Below, piece after piece: positions 19,527-29,910 of a stretch of 64,000 nucleotides of DNA. The notes under the pieces are model-generated. The model did not search any database. It saw only the letters and a list, made by a program, of their open reading frames with translations, and was not told where the DNA came from. A program made the position numbers and the translations under genes. The stretch's first letter is position 1. Each line of letters starts with the position of its first letter. Source of the DNA: Arachidicoccus ginsenosidivorans (lineage in GTDB: Bacteria; Bacteroidota; Bacteroidia; Chitinophagales; Chitinophagaceae). Where the stretch lies: NCBI RefSeq assembly GCF_007971385.1, contig NZ_CP042434.1:3224001-3288000 (forward strand), in the 5' to 3' direction.

Positions 19527-22500
19527 ATGCAATTAAAAGGATTAGTACGTTTCTTTACCGTGGCTTTGGTGCTGATTTGTATTTATCAGCTCTCCTTCAC
19601 CTGGATGGTGCACAGCCATGAAAACAAAATGGAAAATAAGGCAAATGCCTGGGTAAAAGCCAATTACGCTACGCCTGAACAAAAATATGCCGGTAATCTG
19701 GAACAGCAAAAATTATATGCTGACTCACTGGAGATCATTGGGAAAAACCAATTAAGGCATTTACTGGACAGCACCCGTAATTCCAAAATCGGACCCTTTG
19801 GTATGACAACCTACCAGAAAGCCAAAAACAGTGAACTGATGTTGGGGCTGGATCTGCAAGGTGGGATGAGTGTCACCATGGAAGTCGGTCTGGACGGGTT
19901 GGTACACGCTTTGTCCAATTACACAAAGGATCCTTCTATCAATCAGGCTATTGATCAGGCAAAAGCCATCAAGGCCAATGACAATACTGATTATATCTCT
20001 CTATTCGCTGAGCAATGGAAAAAGGTCAGCAATGGTAAGAAACTGGCGCCTTTCTTTGCACAAAAAAGTAATAAAGAGCTGACCTATGAGTCTACGGACG
20101 ATCAGGTACTGCTTTATTTGCGTAAACAGGCAAAAGCTGCTTTTACCAATACTTATAAAATCTTAAGAACACGTATTGACCGTTTTGGCCTTTCTTCCCC
20201 GACCATCAATCCGGACGAAGCGAAAGGAATCATTACGATCGAACTGGCGGGTGTAAATGATGCAGAACGTGTGCGTCATTACCTGCAATCAACTGCCAAT
20301 CTGCAATTCTTTGAAGTATATAATATCTCTGATATCAGTCAGGATATTCAAAAAGTCGATGGCTTACTCTCCAAAGTAGGTGTCAATACAAGCAAAGAAG
20401 ATACAGCTACAGCTACAACTGCACAGAAGGCAGCTGCTGTGCAGCCTGCTGCTACAGCGACTGCTAAAGCAGATACCGGCAATACCTCTTTATCTGCCCT
20501 TGAAAATACAGCTAAAGATACGAATGCGACTTTTGCAGCAGCCGACAAAACAGCCAGTGGCGCTGTTGACAGCGCTAAACTGATCCGCGAAAAATATCCG
20601 TTCAGCTCCATGTTCCTGGATATTGCACGTCCTTACCAGGATGAACAAGGTCACGTTCGTTATCCTTCCTATATTGGCATGATCAGCAAGTCTGACACGG
20701 CTAAACTGAATAAATTATTGCAGAGCGATATCGTTAAAGCGGCATTCCCTTCCAATCTGGTCTTTATGTATGGCAAACCAGATGAGAAGGATACTAAAAT
20801 GAACGGTATCCTACAGTTATTTGCTATTAAAACCCTGGACAATGGTCAGGCTAGACTGGAAGGTGACCACGTCACTGACGCCAGCCAAGGTAATGACCAA
20901 ATGGGACAGGTCGTAGTGAATATGAAAATGGACGAGTCTGGATCCCGCATTTGGGCAGACATGACCAAAAAGAATGTGGGTAAACCCATTGCGATTGTTC
21001 TGGATAATATTGTGTATAGTGCTCCTAACGTAAATGGAGAAATCTCTGGTGGTAATTCCCAGATTTCTGGTAATTACACTGTAGCAGAAGCGCAGGATAT
21101 GGCCAATATCCTGGAATCCGGTAAATTACCGGCACCTGCTAAAATTGTACAGGAGCAGATCGTTGGACCTACACTTGGTCAGGCGGCAGTAACAGGTGGT
21201 ATGATCTCCTTTGGATTGTCCTTTGTGGTCATCTTTGCTTTAATGCTGTTATATTTTAATTCAGCTGGCTGGATTGCCAATATTGCCCTTACCCTGAACC
21301 TGCTCTTTACCATAGGCGTGCTTTGCTCGTTAGGCTTTACACTGACGGCGCCGGGTATTGCGGCCCTGGTACTGACGGTCGGTATGGCGGTGGACACCAA
21401 CGTAATTATCTTTGAGCGTATCAAGGAGGAACTTGTCCGAGGCAAGGGGTACCTCCATGCGGTGGAAGACGGGTATAAGCGTTCCTATGCGCCAGTATTG
21501 GATGCTCACGTAACGACTTTGCTGACAGCCTGTATCTTGTTTTACTTTGGTTTAGGACCTGTACTCGGATTTGCCACTACGCAGATTATCGGTATCCTGT
21601 TGTCCTTATTCTGCGGTATCCTGGTGTCTCGCCTGGTGTCAGATATTTATACCAACAAACAAAGACACTTTAAATATTTTACCAAAATATCCAAAATCGT
21701 CTTCTCTCACCGTGCGATTCCTTTTGTAAAATATCGCAAGGTTGCTTACATCATCTCCATATTTGTGGTGCTATTGGGAGTAGGTTCCTTCTTCAATGGT
21801 TTTAACGAAGGGGTAGAATTCTCCGGTGGACGTAGCTATACAGTTAAGTTTGAAAAAGCCCCTAATCAGGATAATGTAAGAGATGATTTGAAAGCCCTGT
21901 TCAAAGAATCCCCGATCATTAAAACCGTTAATGTTCCGGAACAGTTGAATATCACGACTTCTTATCTGATCCATGAGACCGGTAAAGATGTAGATGCAAA
22001 AGTCGAACAGATTCTGTATAAAGGTCTGCAGCCTTACTTGCCGCCTGCTACCACCTTTGCCAGCTTTAAGAATACGTATATTCAGAGTTCACAAACGGTG
22101 CTGCCAACGATCTCCAAAGATCTGAAAGCGGGTGCCACGAAGGCAACGGTCTTTGCGATCATTGTGATCTGTCTGTATATCTTTATCAGGTTCAGGGACT
22201 GGCGTTTCTCTTTGGGTACCATCGTATCCTTGTTGCATGACGTGTTAGTGACCCTGATTGTATTTAGTTTCTTCAGAAATATTGTACCATTCCCACTGGA
22301 AATCGACCAGCACTTTATTGCGGCGGTACTGACGGTAATTGGTTTCTCCATGAATGACACGGTGATTGTGTATGACCGTATCCGTGAAGATGCCGGTATC
22401 CTGCATACGCTGGATAAAGAAACCATCATCAATAAAGCGATCAATGAAACCTTAAGCCGTACGATCATGACCTCTCTGACCGTGTTCTTAAGTATCCTGA

Positions 22501-22706
22501 TCCTGTTTATCTTTGGTGGCGAAGTGGTCAGAGGATTTGCCTTTGCCATGCTGATTGGTGTACTGACTGGTACTTATTCTTCTATTTTTGTTGCGGCGCC
22601 GATCCTGATCGACTTCGCCAAAGACAAACCACTAGGAAAAGTAAAAGATCACTCAGTTATGGAGCGCAAGCATCACGAAAAATTGCATCCTAAAGAGATC
22701 AAATAG
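19527..22706 (+). CDS. secDF: Fused SecD-SecF protein-export membrane protein
   Basis: A 1059-residue fusion of SecD and SecF, the proton-driven factor that pulls secreted proteins out of SecYEG. The SecD part begins with one span (FFTVALVLICIYQLSF), then SELMLGLDLQGGMSVTMEV and RIDRFGLSSPTINPDEAKGIITIELAGV in the periplasmic P1 domain, then five spans with GMAVDTNVIIFERIKEEL. The SecF part starts near residue 740, with GGRSYTVKFE and GFSMNDTVIVYDRIRED, the paired proton-relay motif. Between P1 subdomains, residues 286-355 form an alanine/threonine-rich low-complexity insertion. I use the ATG at 19527, since a promoter box lies between it and the earlier start. A terminator follows. Confidence 0.96.
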   Translation: MQLKGLVRFFTVALVLICIYQLSFTWMVHSHENKMENKANAWVKANYATPEQKYAGNLEQQKLYADSLEIIGKNQLRHLLDSTRNSKIGPFGMTTYQKAKNSELMLGLDLQGGMSVTMEVGLDGLVHALSNYTKDPSINQAIDQAKAIKANDNTDYISLFAEQWKKVSNGKKLAPFFAQKSNKELTYESTDDQVLLYLRKQAKAAFTNTYKILRTRIDRFGLSSPTINPDEAKGIITIELAGVNDAERVRHYLQSTANLQFFEVYNISDISQDIQKVDGLLSKVGVNTSKEDTATATTAQKAAAVQPAATATAKADTGNTSLSALENTAKDTNATFAAADKTASGAVDSAKLIREKYPFSSMFLDIARPYQDEQGHVRYPSYIGMISKSDTAKLNKLLQSDIVKAAFPSNLVFMYGKPDEKDTKMNGILQLFAIKTLDNGQARLEGDHVTDASQGNDQMGQVVVNMKMDESGSRIWADMTKKNVGKPIAIVLDNIVYSAPNVNGEISGGNSQISGNYTVAEAQDMANILESGKLPAPAKIVQEQIVGPTLGQAAVTGGMISFGLSFVVIFALMLLYFNSAGWIANIALTLNLLFTIGVLCSLGFTLTAPGIAALVLTVGMAVDTNVIIFERIKEELVRGKGYLHAVEDGYKRSYAPVLDAHVTTLLTACILFYFGLGPVLGFATTQIIGILLSLFCGILVSRLVSDIYTNKQRHFKYFTKISKIVFSHRAIPFVKYRKVAYIISIFVVLLGVGSFFNGFNEGVEFSGGRSYTVKFEKAPNQDNVRDDLKALFKESPIIKTVNVPEQLNITTSYLIHETGKDVDAKVEQILYKGLQPYLPPATTFASFKNTYIQSSQTVLPTISKDLKAGATKATVFAIIVICLYIFIRFRDWRFSLGTIVSLLHDVLVTLIVFSFFRNIVPFPLEIDQHFIAAVLTVIGFSMNDTVIVYDRIREDAGILHTLDKETIINKAINETLSRTIMTSLTVFLSILILFIFGGEVVRGFAFAMLIGVLTGTYSSIFVAAPILIDFAKDKPLGKVKDHSVMERKHHEKLHPKEIK

Positions 22707-22760
22707 TACATAAAGCGCCCTGGAGCTTCTCTTTCAGGGGTGCTACGAGATACAAATTAA

Positions 22761-22796
22761 AGCAGCCCCGTTCAGGTTTTACTGAACGGGGCTGCT
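22761..22796 (+). terminator. Terminator of secDF
   Basis: Perfect 15-bp GC-rich inverted repeat (22761-22775 with 22782-22796) with a 6-base loop, 55 bases after the stop codon. Confidence 0.85.
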
Positions 22797-22817
22797 TGCG
22801 TTATATAGGGAGCAGCT

Positions 22818-22880
22818 CTTTCCAGTCAGTGTGCCAAAAGCGAACACTATTTGTTCGCTTTTGGCACACTGACTGGAAAG
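22818..22880. repeat. Perfect 29-bp inverted repeat with 5-base loop
   Basis: 22818-22846 pairs without mismatch with 22852-22880. It follows the secDF terminator after only 21 bases and lies 157 bases before the next start codon. It is much longer than the other terminators of the window; its role is unknown (see findings). Confidence 0.9.
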
Positions 22881-23036
22881 GGTGATTTTGTAATTTATTG
22901 TAAATCATTTAGTTGTTATTCTAGCATATTTGCTGCTTAATCTTTGTAGTTTCCCTTTTTGGGGAACGCTTCCGTAAAGGGTATTTCGCGGTTAATTATA
23001 AATGACGGATTAAAATATCTATCCAAATGTCTTTTT

Positions 23037-25427
23037 ATGCTATTGAATTATTTTAAAACAGCTTGGCGCCGCCTGAAAAACAATAAGTTTTTCTCAATCA
23101 TTAATATTCTTGGATTGGCCATCGGCATTTCCTGTGCAGCCATGATATTTTTATGGGTGGAAAATGAACTGCATTGGGATGATTTTAATACGAAAAAGGA
23201 TCAGTTATATTTTGTGCGGGAAAATCAGAAATACAACACTTATACGACTACTTTTAGTTCAACGCCCGGTTTACTTGGGCCCGCCATTCAAAAGGAAATT
23301 CCAGGAATCGCCAATACCTGCCGCACCTCCGAAGGCAGCAAACAGCTTCTTTTTACAATAGGGGATAAGTCTATGTATGCCTCCGGCATATATGCTGAAC
23401 CCTCCTTGTTCAACATGTTTACTTTACCGTTTGTGCAAGGGAGTGGAGCAAATGCTTTTAGTGAGTTGCATTCAATAGTCATCACGGAGAAAACAGCTAA
23501 AAAATTCTTTGGGAGCGAAAAAGATAAGGCGATCGGCAAAACTGTGCGGGTGGATGGCAAAACCGATTATGTAATTACAGGAGTACTAAAGGATATTCCC
23601 CAAAACGCATCTTTAAATTTTGAATGGGTCGCTCCATTCAAGATTTTTTTCCAAAGCAATCCATACCTGCATCGCTGGGGAAATAGTTCCTTGAGTACAT
23701 ATGTAGAATTGAAGCCTGGCGTTAGCGCGGCTGCTGTCAATAAAAGGTTATATAATTTTATTCAGCAAAGAGATCCTACGTCCATTGCGCGGCCTTTTTT
23801 ATTCAGTATGAATGATTGGCATCTGCGAGATCAATTTGACAATGGTGTTCAGACAGGTGGTGGCCGTATTGAATATATACGTTTATTTACAATAATTGCA
23901 GCCATTATCCTGCTGATTGCTTGTATTAACTTTATGAACCTTTCCACGGCAAGAAGTGAGAAAAGGGCAAAAGAGGTCGGTGTCAGAAAAACCCTGGGGG
24001 CCTTCCGACGAAATCTCATTTTCAATTTTATTGGGGAAGCCGTATTGATGGCATTTTTGGCGGCATTAACGGCGGTGGTTATAGTCTTTCTTACCCTGCC
24101 TGCCTTTAATTTATTGGTGGAAAAGCATCTTTCACTTGGTTTAAGCAACCCCATACATATAGTTGTCCTACTAATTATAACGCTTATATGTGGTTTGGCA
24201 GCGGGTAGCTACCCCGCGCTTTATTTATCTTCATTCGACCCGGTGGAGGTGCTAAAAGGCTTAAAATCGAAAACCAAAAGTGTTGAATGGATCCGCAAGG
24301 GCTTGGTCGTATTACAGTTTACGGCCTCCATTATTTTAATTATTTGCACCATCATTGTTTATCAGCAAATACAGCGTGTAAAAAGCAGGAACCTGGGTTT
24401 CAATAAAAGTAACTTGTTACAGATAGATGTTCAGGGGGATGTTGCAAAAAACTATGACGCTATAAAACAAGACTTATTGGCATCCGGCTATTTTGAAAAT
24501 GTAGCCCTAAGTGATCACCAGACCATTTATAGCGGCAATAATACGGGTAGTCTTATGTGGAAAGGCAAAACGACGGAAGCGCAAATCTTAATTTCGCAGC
24601 GATATGTAAGTAAAGACTTTTTTAATACTTCGGGGATTAAGCTATTGGAAGGCAGAGATCTGGCTGCAAAAGATAGTGCTGTCGTTAATAAGACGATCGG
24701 TATTGTCATCACCCAGTCCTTGGAAAAGTTGATGGGTAGTGGAAGTGCCTTGGGGAAAAAGATTTGGGATCAAGGCGATACCAGTGGCATAGCGGCCCAG
24801 GTGGTGGGTGTCGTACATGATTATGTCTATGGCGATATGTATGGAAAATCCGATCCGGTCATATTTTATTATGGCCGACCTGCCAGTGCGCTATTTATGT
24901 ATGCCCGTTTAAAATCCAGGGCAGATTTGACAAAGAGCCTGGCTTTTATGCAGTCTGTCATGAAGCGATATAATCCCGAGTATCCCTTTAAGTATCAGTT
25001 TGTGGACGATCAGTTTAATCAGATGCTTTTAGGTGAAAGGCTGATTAGTAAATTATCCAGGGTATTTGCAGCACTGGCCATTGTGATTTCATGTCTTGGA
25101 TTATTTGGACTAGCGGCTTTTACAGCCGAAAGAAGAATTAAGGAAATAGGCATCCGAAAGGTATTTGGTGCGAGTGTTCGTGGCATTGCGTTATTATTGT
25201 CTAAGGATTTTTTAAAACTAATTGCCATCGCCTGTCTGATTGCTTTCCCAATTGCTGGATTGGTTATGCGCAGTTGGTTGCAGAATTATCAATATAGGGT
25301 GGAGATTAAATGGTGGACCTTTTTGGTGGCCGGAGTTTCTGCCATCCTAATAGCATTGGTAACAATTGGCTTTCAAACTGTTAAAGCGGCGCGCGCTAAT
25401 CCGGTAAGGAGTCTAAAATCTGAATAG
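23037..25427 (+). CDS. MacB/FtsX-type ABC transporter permease (first of a tandem pair)
   Basis: 796 residues from the ATG at 23037; the frame is open to 22959, but the family begins MLLNYFKTAWRRLKNNKFFSIIN. Layout: one span (INILGLAIGISCAAMIFLWV), a large periplasmic MacB_PCD domain, three spans with the FtsX motif (FMNLSTARSEKRAKEVGVRKTLGA), a second span and periplasmic domain pair, and a last FtsX block (FTAERRIKEIGIRKVFGAS) ending NPVRSLKSE. This two-fold FtsX architecture is common in Bacteroidota, often in tandem arrays near sensor genes. No ATPase gene is next to it. The closest relative is the following gene. Such proteins are thought to act in antimicrobial-peptide or lipoprotein efflux or sensing; the substrate is unknown. 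Confidence 0.9.
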   Translation: MLLNYFKTAWRRLKNNKFFSIINILGLAIGISCAAMIFLWVENELHWDDFNTKKDQLYFVRENQKYNTYTTTFSSTPGLLGPAIQKEIPGIANTCRTSEGSKQLLFTIGDKSMYASGIYAEPSLFNMFTLPFVQGSGANAFSELHSIVITEKTAKKFFGSEKDKAIGKTVRVDGKTDYVITGVLKDIPQNASLNFEWVAPFKIFFQSNPYLHRWGNSSLSTYVELKPGVSAAAVNKRLYNFIQQRDPTSIARPFLFSMNDWHLRDQFDNGVQTGGGRIEYIRLFTIIAAIILLIACINFMNLSTARSEKRAKEVGVRKTLGAFRRNLIFNFIGEAVLMAFLAALTAVVIVFLTLPAFNLLVEKHLSLGLSNPIHIVVLLIITLICGLAAGSYPALYLSSFDPVEVLKGLKSKTKSVEWIRKGLVVLQFTASIILIICTIIVYQQIQRVKSRNLGFNKSNLLQIDVQGDVAKNYDAIKQDLLASGYFENVALSDHQTIYSGNNTGSLMWKGKTTEAQILISQRYVSKDFFNTSGIKLLEGRDLAAKDSAVVNKTIGIVITQSLEKLMGSGSALGKKIWDQGDTSGIAAQVVGVVHDYVYGDMYGKSDPVIFYYGRPASALFMYARLKSRADLTKSLAFMQSVMKRYNPEYPFKYQFVDDQFNQMLLGERLISKLSRVFAALAIVISCLGLFGLAAFTAERRIKEIGIRKVFGASVRGIALLLSKDFLKLIAIACLIAFPIAGLVMRSWLQNYQYRVEIKWWTFLVAGVSAILIALVTIGFQTVKAARANPVRSLKSE

Positions 25428-25602
25428 TTGTCAAAGCTGAATTAATTTGATGATATATTGGTCTTTTTCGGCAGTCTACTATCAAAAACACCCGTATGGG
25501 TTGTACTTGATTATTTTCTAAGACGGGATTTATTAATAAAGGATTTTTAGGCGTAAAAGCTTTTTTCGTTTACAAGTCTACTTTAAATTTAAAACATTCA
25601 AC

Positions 25603-27990
25603 ATGCTAAAGCATTTTTTAAAATCTGCCTGGCGCAATCTGATCCGAAACAAAAGCTATGGCCTTATTAATATTTTGGGACTGACCATGGGGCTGGCTGC
25701 TGTAATGTTGATCGCCCTTTGGGTACAGGATGAATTATCCTACAATAAATATTATCAGCATTATGATAGGATAGCCATGGTCTTAAGCCAGCAAAGCCGT
25801 AATGGCGTTGTAAATACCAATACGTCATTGCCTATTCCGCTCAGTGCCGCAGTGCGCAATGCCTTAGGCAGTGAGGCAGATCACGTGTCCTTAATAGGCA
25901 AAGGTGACTATAATATCAATTTCGGGGATAAAAAAGTTTCTGGGAAAGGGATGTTTTTGGAGCCGGGTGGCCAGGATATGTTTTCTGCCAAAATAATCAA
26001 AGGAACCGATGGGCAAGGCTTGCAAGATCCTTCCAGCGTCTTGATCTCCGAGCGTTTTGCTGCGTCCTTATTTGGCAATAGCGATCCGATTAACCAGGTT
26101 ATTCGAGTCACGAACCAATTCAACCTTAAGGTGGCGGGTGTATTTAAGGACTTTCCGGGAAATGTTGCCTATAATGACATTGACTTTATCGCTCCCTGGG
26201 CATTTTATCAGTCGAACTGGGATTGGATCAAACAGCAAAAAGATAACTGGGATTATAATTTATTCAATATTTGTGTGCAATTGGCTCCAGGCGTCAAGAA
26301 AGATGTCGCTTCTGCCAAAATAAGCCACATTTTAGCTGAACACGCATCCAACAGGGATTTGGTCACCCAACAGCATTTACTGCTCTTTCCAATGTCCAGA
26401 TGGCATTTATTTGACAAATTTGAAGAGAATGGGCAAAATGTAGGTGGTAGTATCAAATATGTAGAATTGTTTGGCAGTATTGGATTATTTATTTTATTGC
26501 TTGCTTGTATTAATTTTATGAACCTTAGTACAGCCAGGTCTGTGAAAAGAGCCCGGGAAGTGGGTGTACGCAAGGCCATTGGATCCGACAGAAAACAACT
26601 GATTGGCCAGTTTTTTTGTGAATCCATTGTAGCCACTTTGATCTCCTTTGGGCTGGCCATCTTAATCATGGCTTTTGTGCTACCCATGTTCAATTCCCTG
26701 GCAGGAAAACAGCTTCGCTTCCCTTGGATAAATCTGTGGTTTTGGGAGGCGGGAATAGGTATCTGTTTATTAACCGGGATCATTGCCGGAAGTTATCCGG
26801 CCTTTTATCTGTCCTCTTTTAAACCAATAAAAGTGCTAAAAGGCATCTTCAAGACGAAAAGTACCGCGAATTTGCCCAGAAAAATATTAGTCGTCTTTCA
26901 ATTTACGGTGTCCATATTTTTGATCATTGCCACTATTGTTATTTATAAACAGATCCAACATGCCAAAGACCGGCCTGTAGGATACAACCAAAACGGGTTA
27001 TTATCTATTCATATGACCACTCCTGAAATTTATGACGCTTATAATGCGATTAAACATGATTTAATGACCGCTGGCGCCATTACAGGTATGGCTGAATCTC
27101 AATGCCCCGTCACCCAAATTTGGGCCGGCTCAGACGGCTTTGAATGGAAAGGTAAACCACCTGGTACAGCCAGTGGGTTTCCGGTTGTAGCGGCCTCTAT
27201 TGAATTTGGATCGGTTCTGGGATGGCAATTTATTGCCGGTCGCGGCTATTCCAAGGATTTTGCCACGGACTCTTCTGGTTTGGTACTCAGCCAAAGCGCG
27301 GTAAATTATATGCACCTGGACAATCCGATTGGTCAAAGTATAAAATGGCACGGTAAGGATTATACGGTTTTGGGTGTCGTGAAAGACGTTATGATGGATT
27401 CTCCCTTTGGTGAGAATCCGCCGGTTATTTTTCCACTCTTAAAGGAGCCGGGTAATTTTATCGTACTAAGACTCAATCCAAACAAGTCATTGCATGAGGT
27501 AATGGCAAAAATAAAGCAAACCATGGAGCAATATAATCCTTATGCGCCCTTTAGCTACACCTTTGTCGATGATGATTATGCGGCAAATTTCAATAATGAG
27601 GAAAGAATCGGCAATATTTCAACTGTATTCTCCGCGCTGGCGCTATTTATCAGTTTATTAGGCTTGTTTGGTATCGCTTCTTTTACCGTCGAACAGAAAA
27701 CAAAAGAAGTGGGGATCAGAAAAGTGCTGGGCGCTTCTGTTTCTGTTATATGGAAGCTACTTTCCCGGGAACTTATCCTGCTGGTTTTTATTAGTGTATG
27801 CGTAGCCATTCCATTGGGTTATTTTGCCATGAATAAATGGCTGCTTAACTATGATTACAGAATTAAAATCTCTGTATGGATATTTTTATTTTCGGCGTCT
27901 TTATCCATTATAATTGCACTACTGACGATCAGCATTCAGACAATAAAAGCAGCCAGGGTAAATCCAGTCAGCAGCCTCAAATCTGATTAA
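25603..27990 (+). CDS. MacB/FtsX-type ABC transporter permease (second of a tandem pair)
   Basis: 795 residues, with the same architecture as the preceding gene: MLKHFLKSAWRNLIRNKSYGLIN, a MacB_PCD periplasmic domain, FMNLSTARSVKRAREVGVRKAIGS, then a second MacB/FtsX half with FTVEQKTKEVGIRKVLGAS and a terminal NPVSSLKSD. The two proteins share their motifs but diverge in the periplasmic domains, which suggests an old duplication. The gap between them is 175 bases, with no terminator, so they may be one transcript. A hairpin follows this gene. No ATP-binding partner is encoded nearby; it would have to be supplied from elsewhere. Confidence 0.9.
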   Translation: MLKHFLKSAWRNLIRNKSYGLINILGLTMGLAAVMLIALWVQDELSYNKYYQHYDRIAMVLSQQSRNGVVNTNTSLPIPLSAAVRNALGSEADHVSLIGKGDYNINFGDKKVSGKGMFLEPGGQDMFSAKIIKGTDGQGLQDPSSVLISERFAASLFGNSDPINQVIRVTNQFNLKVAGVFKDFPGNVAYNDIDFIAPWAFYQSNWDWIKQQKDNWDYNLFNICVQLAPGVKKDVASAKISHILAEHASNRDLVTQQHLLLFPMSRWHLFDKFEENGQNVGGSIKYVELFGSIGLFILLLACINFMNLSTARSVKRAREVGVRKAIGSDRKQLIGQFFCESIVATLISFGLAILIMAFVLPMFNSLAGKQLRFPWINLWFWEAGIGICLLTGIIAGSYPAFYLSSFKPIKVLKGIFKTKSTANLPRKILVVFQFTVSIFLIIATIVIYKQIQHAKDRPVGYNQNGLLSIHMTTPEIYDAYNAIKHDLMTAGAITGMAESQCPVTQIWAGSDGFEWKGKPPGTASGFPVVAASIEFGSVLGWQFIAGRGYSKDFATDSSGLVLSQSAVNYMHLDNPIGQSIKWHGKDYTVLGVVKDVMMDSPFGENPPVIFPLLKEPGNFIVLRLNPNKSLHEVMAKIKQTMEQYNPYAPFSYTFVDDDYAANFNNEERIGNISTVFSALALFISLLGLFGIASFTVEQKTKEVGIRKVLGASVSVIWKLLSRELILLVFISVCVAIPLGYFAMNKWLLNYDYRIKISVWIFLFSASLSIIIALLTISIQTIKAARVNPVSSLKSD

Positions 27991-28078
27991 GCATCTGAAT
28001 GTACCCATACTGTATTGCCTTATTTTGAAAAGCTGCTGACCTGAAAGGCCCGTTTCTGACTCAACTTAAAATAAAAAA

Positions 28079-28117
28079 ATACGGTTTATGCAATCCAAAA
28101 GATTGCACAAACCGTAT
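28079..28117. terminator. Bidirectional terminator between convergent genes
   Basis: 17-base arms (28079-28095 with 28101-28117, one mismatch) and a 5-base loop between the permease gene and the convergent sucB. It is flanked by an A-run on the left, which gives Ts for the minus-strand transcript. Confidence 0.75.
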
Positions 28118-28163
28118 ATATGAATGAATTATGGGTTTAAAAACTTACCTGCCTGCGCTAAGT

Positions 28164-29765
28164 TTATAACTCGAGCAGCGCCTGTACAGGGTTTTTGCTA
28201 TATAGCAAGAGTTCGGGGTTTTCCAGGAGCTCTTTTACCCTGACCAGGAAGCTGACAGACTCTTTGCCGTCAATGATGCGGTGATCATAGCTTAATGCCA
28301 CATACATCATCGGACGGATCACCACCTGACCGGCAATTGCCATGGGTCTTTCCTGGATTTTATGCATACCCAGGATCGCACTTTGGGGCAAATTGATAAT
28401 TGGCGTGCTAAGCAGACTGCCAAAAGTCCCGCCATTGGTAATGGTAAAGGTGCCACCTGTTAAATCTTCCATGCCCAGCTTGCCGTTACGTGCTTTTGTT
28501 GCTAGTGTTACAACTGATTTTTCAATATCAGCCATACTCATGGATTCCACATTGCGCATAACCGGAACCGTCAGGCCTTTAGGCGTGCTGACCGCAATAG
28601 AAATGTCTGCATAATCATGGTAGATCAGTTCGTTGCCATCCATATAGGCATTGACAGCTGGCCATTCGCTAAGGGCAATGGCACAAGCCTTACTGAAAAA
28701 GCTCATAAAGCCCAGGCCTACACCGTGCTGTTCTTTGAATTTCTCTTTATATTGTTTGCGGATCTCCATAATACGCGTCATATCCACTTCATTGAAAGTG
28801 GTTAGCATGGCGGTGGTATTTTTGGATTCCACCAGCCTGCGACTGATGGTTTTACGCAGATTGCTCATTTTTACCCGGCGCTCATTACGGGAACCCAGCT
28901 GCTGACCCGGGAAGGTCTGTTTGCCTGGATTAGCCAGTGCAGCCAGCACATCTCCTTTCATAATTCTGCCACCGGAGCCAGTTGCAGTAATGGAAGTAGG
29001 ATCAATTTTTTTATCGGCAATCATAGCAGAAGCCACAGGACTTGCTTTAAGATCATTTGGAATGGCGGTTACCGGAGCCTGCGCTGCTGGCTCAGCAGGG
29101 GCTGCGGCTGGTGCCTGCGTGGAAGTAGAAGCAGGTGTAGCGTTGGCAGCAGGTTGACTGGCAGGTACGGCTACGTCAGTGTCTATTTTGGCAACTAAAT
29201 CACCAATTTGTAACACATCATCGATTTTAGCGACTAGGGAGAGCTTACCGGATTCCTCTGCGTTGAGCTCAAAAGTTGCTTTTTCACTTTCCAGCTCAGC
29301 AATAGGTTCATCTCTACGGACCAGATCTCCGTCAGCTTTCAGATAGTTGACCAAAGTAACCTCAGTGATAGATTCACCAATGGTCGGAACTGTCATATCA
29401 ATGACGCCCTTGCCTACGGCAACTGCAGCTTCCTTAGGTGCGCTTTGCGCATCTGCGTCGGGCTGCTGTACAGTGGGCGCATCTGAGGTTTGGGTGGGAG
29501 CAGTAGCAGGTGCATCTGCTGCGGGAGCTACGGCTGTTTCATCAATTTTAGCCAGCACATCGCCAATCTGCAGGGTTTGTTCCTCCTCTGCTACCGTTTG
29601 TAAAATGCCAGCCTGTTCTGCATTGACTTCAAAGGTGGCTTTTTCACTTTCCAGCTCAGCAATAACTTCATCCCGGTTGACATAATCTCCGGTTTTTTTG
29701 ACCCATTTGATTAAGGTCACCTCACTAATGGATTCCCCCACTGTGGGGACTTTGATATCTATCAT
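28164..29765 (-). CDS. sucB: 2-oxoglutarate dehydrogenase E2, dihydrolipoyllysine succinyltransferase, with two lipoyl domains
   Basis: 533 residues. Two lipoyl domains, each with [10 protein letters not shown], place lipoyl lysines near K42 and K162. Alanine/proline-rich linkers follow, then an E3-binding domain (about 240-277, [18 protein letters not shown]) and the catalytic domain, with [11 protein letters not shown] near the C-terminus carrying the active-site histidine. It transfers the succinyl group to CoA in the citric acid cycle. Most E2o proteins have one lipoyl domain; the doubled N-terminus resembles E2p chains. The [11 protein letters not shown] start and the neighbouring sucA point to the oxoglutarate complex. 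It reads downstream of sucA with a 145-base gap. Confidence 0.93.
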   Translation of the reverse strand: MIDIKVPTVGESISEVTLIKWVKKTGDYVNRDEVIAELESEKATFEVNAEQAGILQTVAEEEQTLQIGDVLAKIDETAVAPAADAPATAPTQTSDAPTVQQPDADAQSAPKEAAVAVGKGVIDMTVPTIGESITEVTLVNYLKADGDLVRRDEPIAELESEKATFELNAEESGKLSLVAKIDDVLQIGDLVAKIDTDVAVPASQPAANATPASTSTQAPAAAPAEPAAQAPVTAIPNDLKASPVASAMIADKKIDPTSITATGSGGRIMKGDVLAALANPGKQTFPGQQLGSRNERRVKMSNLRKTISRRLVESKNTTAMLTTFNEVDMTRIMEIRKQYKEKFKEQHGVGLGFMSFFSKACAIALSEWPAVNAYMDGNELIYHDYADISIAVSTPKGLTVPVMRNVESMSMADIEKSVVTLATKARNGKLGMEDLTGGTFTITNGGTFGSLLSTPIINLPQSAILGMHKIQERPMAIAGQVVIRPMMYVALSYDHRIIDGKESVSFLVRVKELLENPELLLYSKNPVQALLEL

Positions 29766-29910
29766 ACTCTTATAAAATTTTTCAGGTCGCTTTAAAGGTA
29801 AATGGATTGTACCATTTAACCAGCTAAAATGACCCTTCTATTGTTTTATTGCTTATGTGGCCTTGCCTCTTTGTCGCACTTATTGGTCCAAAGCATCAAG
29901 GCATATTGCT

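Noticed and set aside
19324..19536. 70-codon plus-strand frame before secDF
   Set aside because: It runs over the secDF promoter box and start and resembles nothing.
20348..20611. Minus-strand frame inside secDF as an antisense gene
   Set aside because: It is the mirror of the alanine/threonine-rich linker; its composition follows from codon bias of the real gene.
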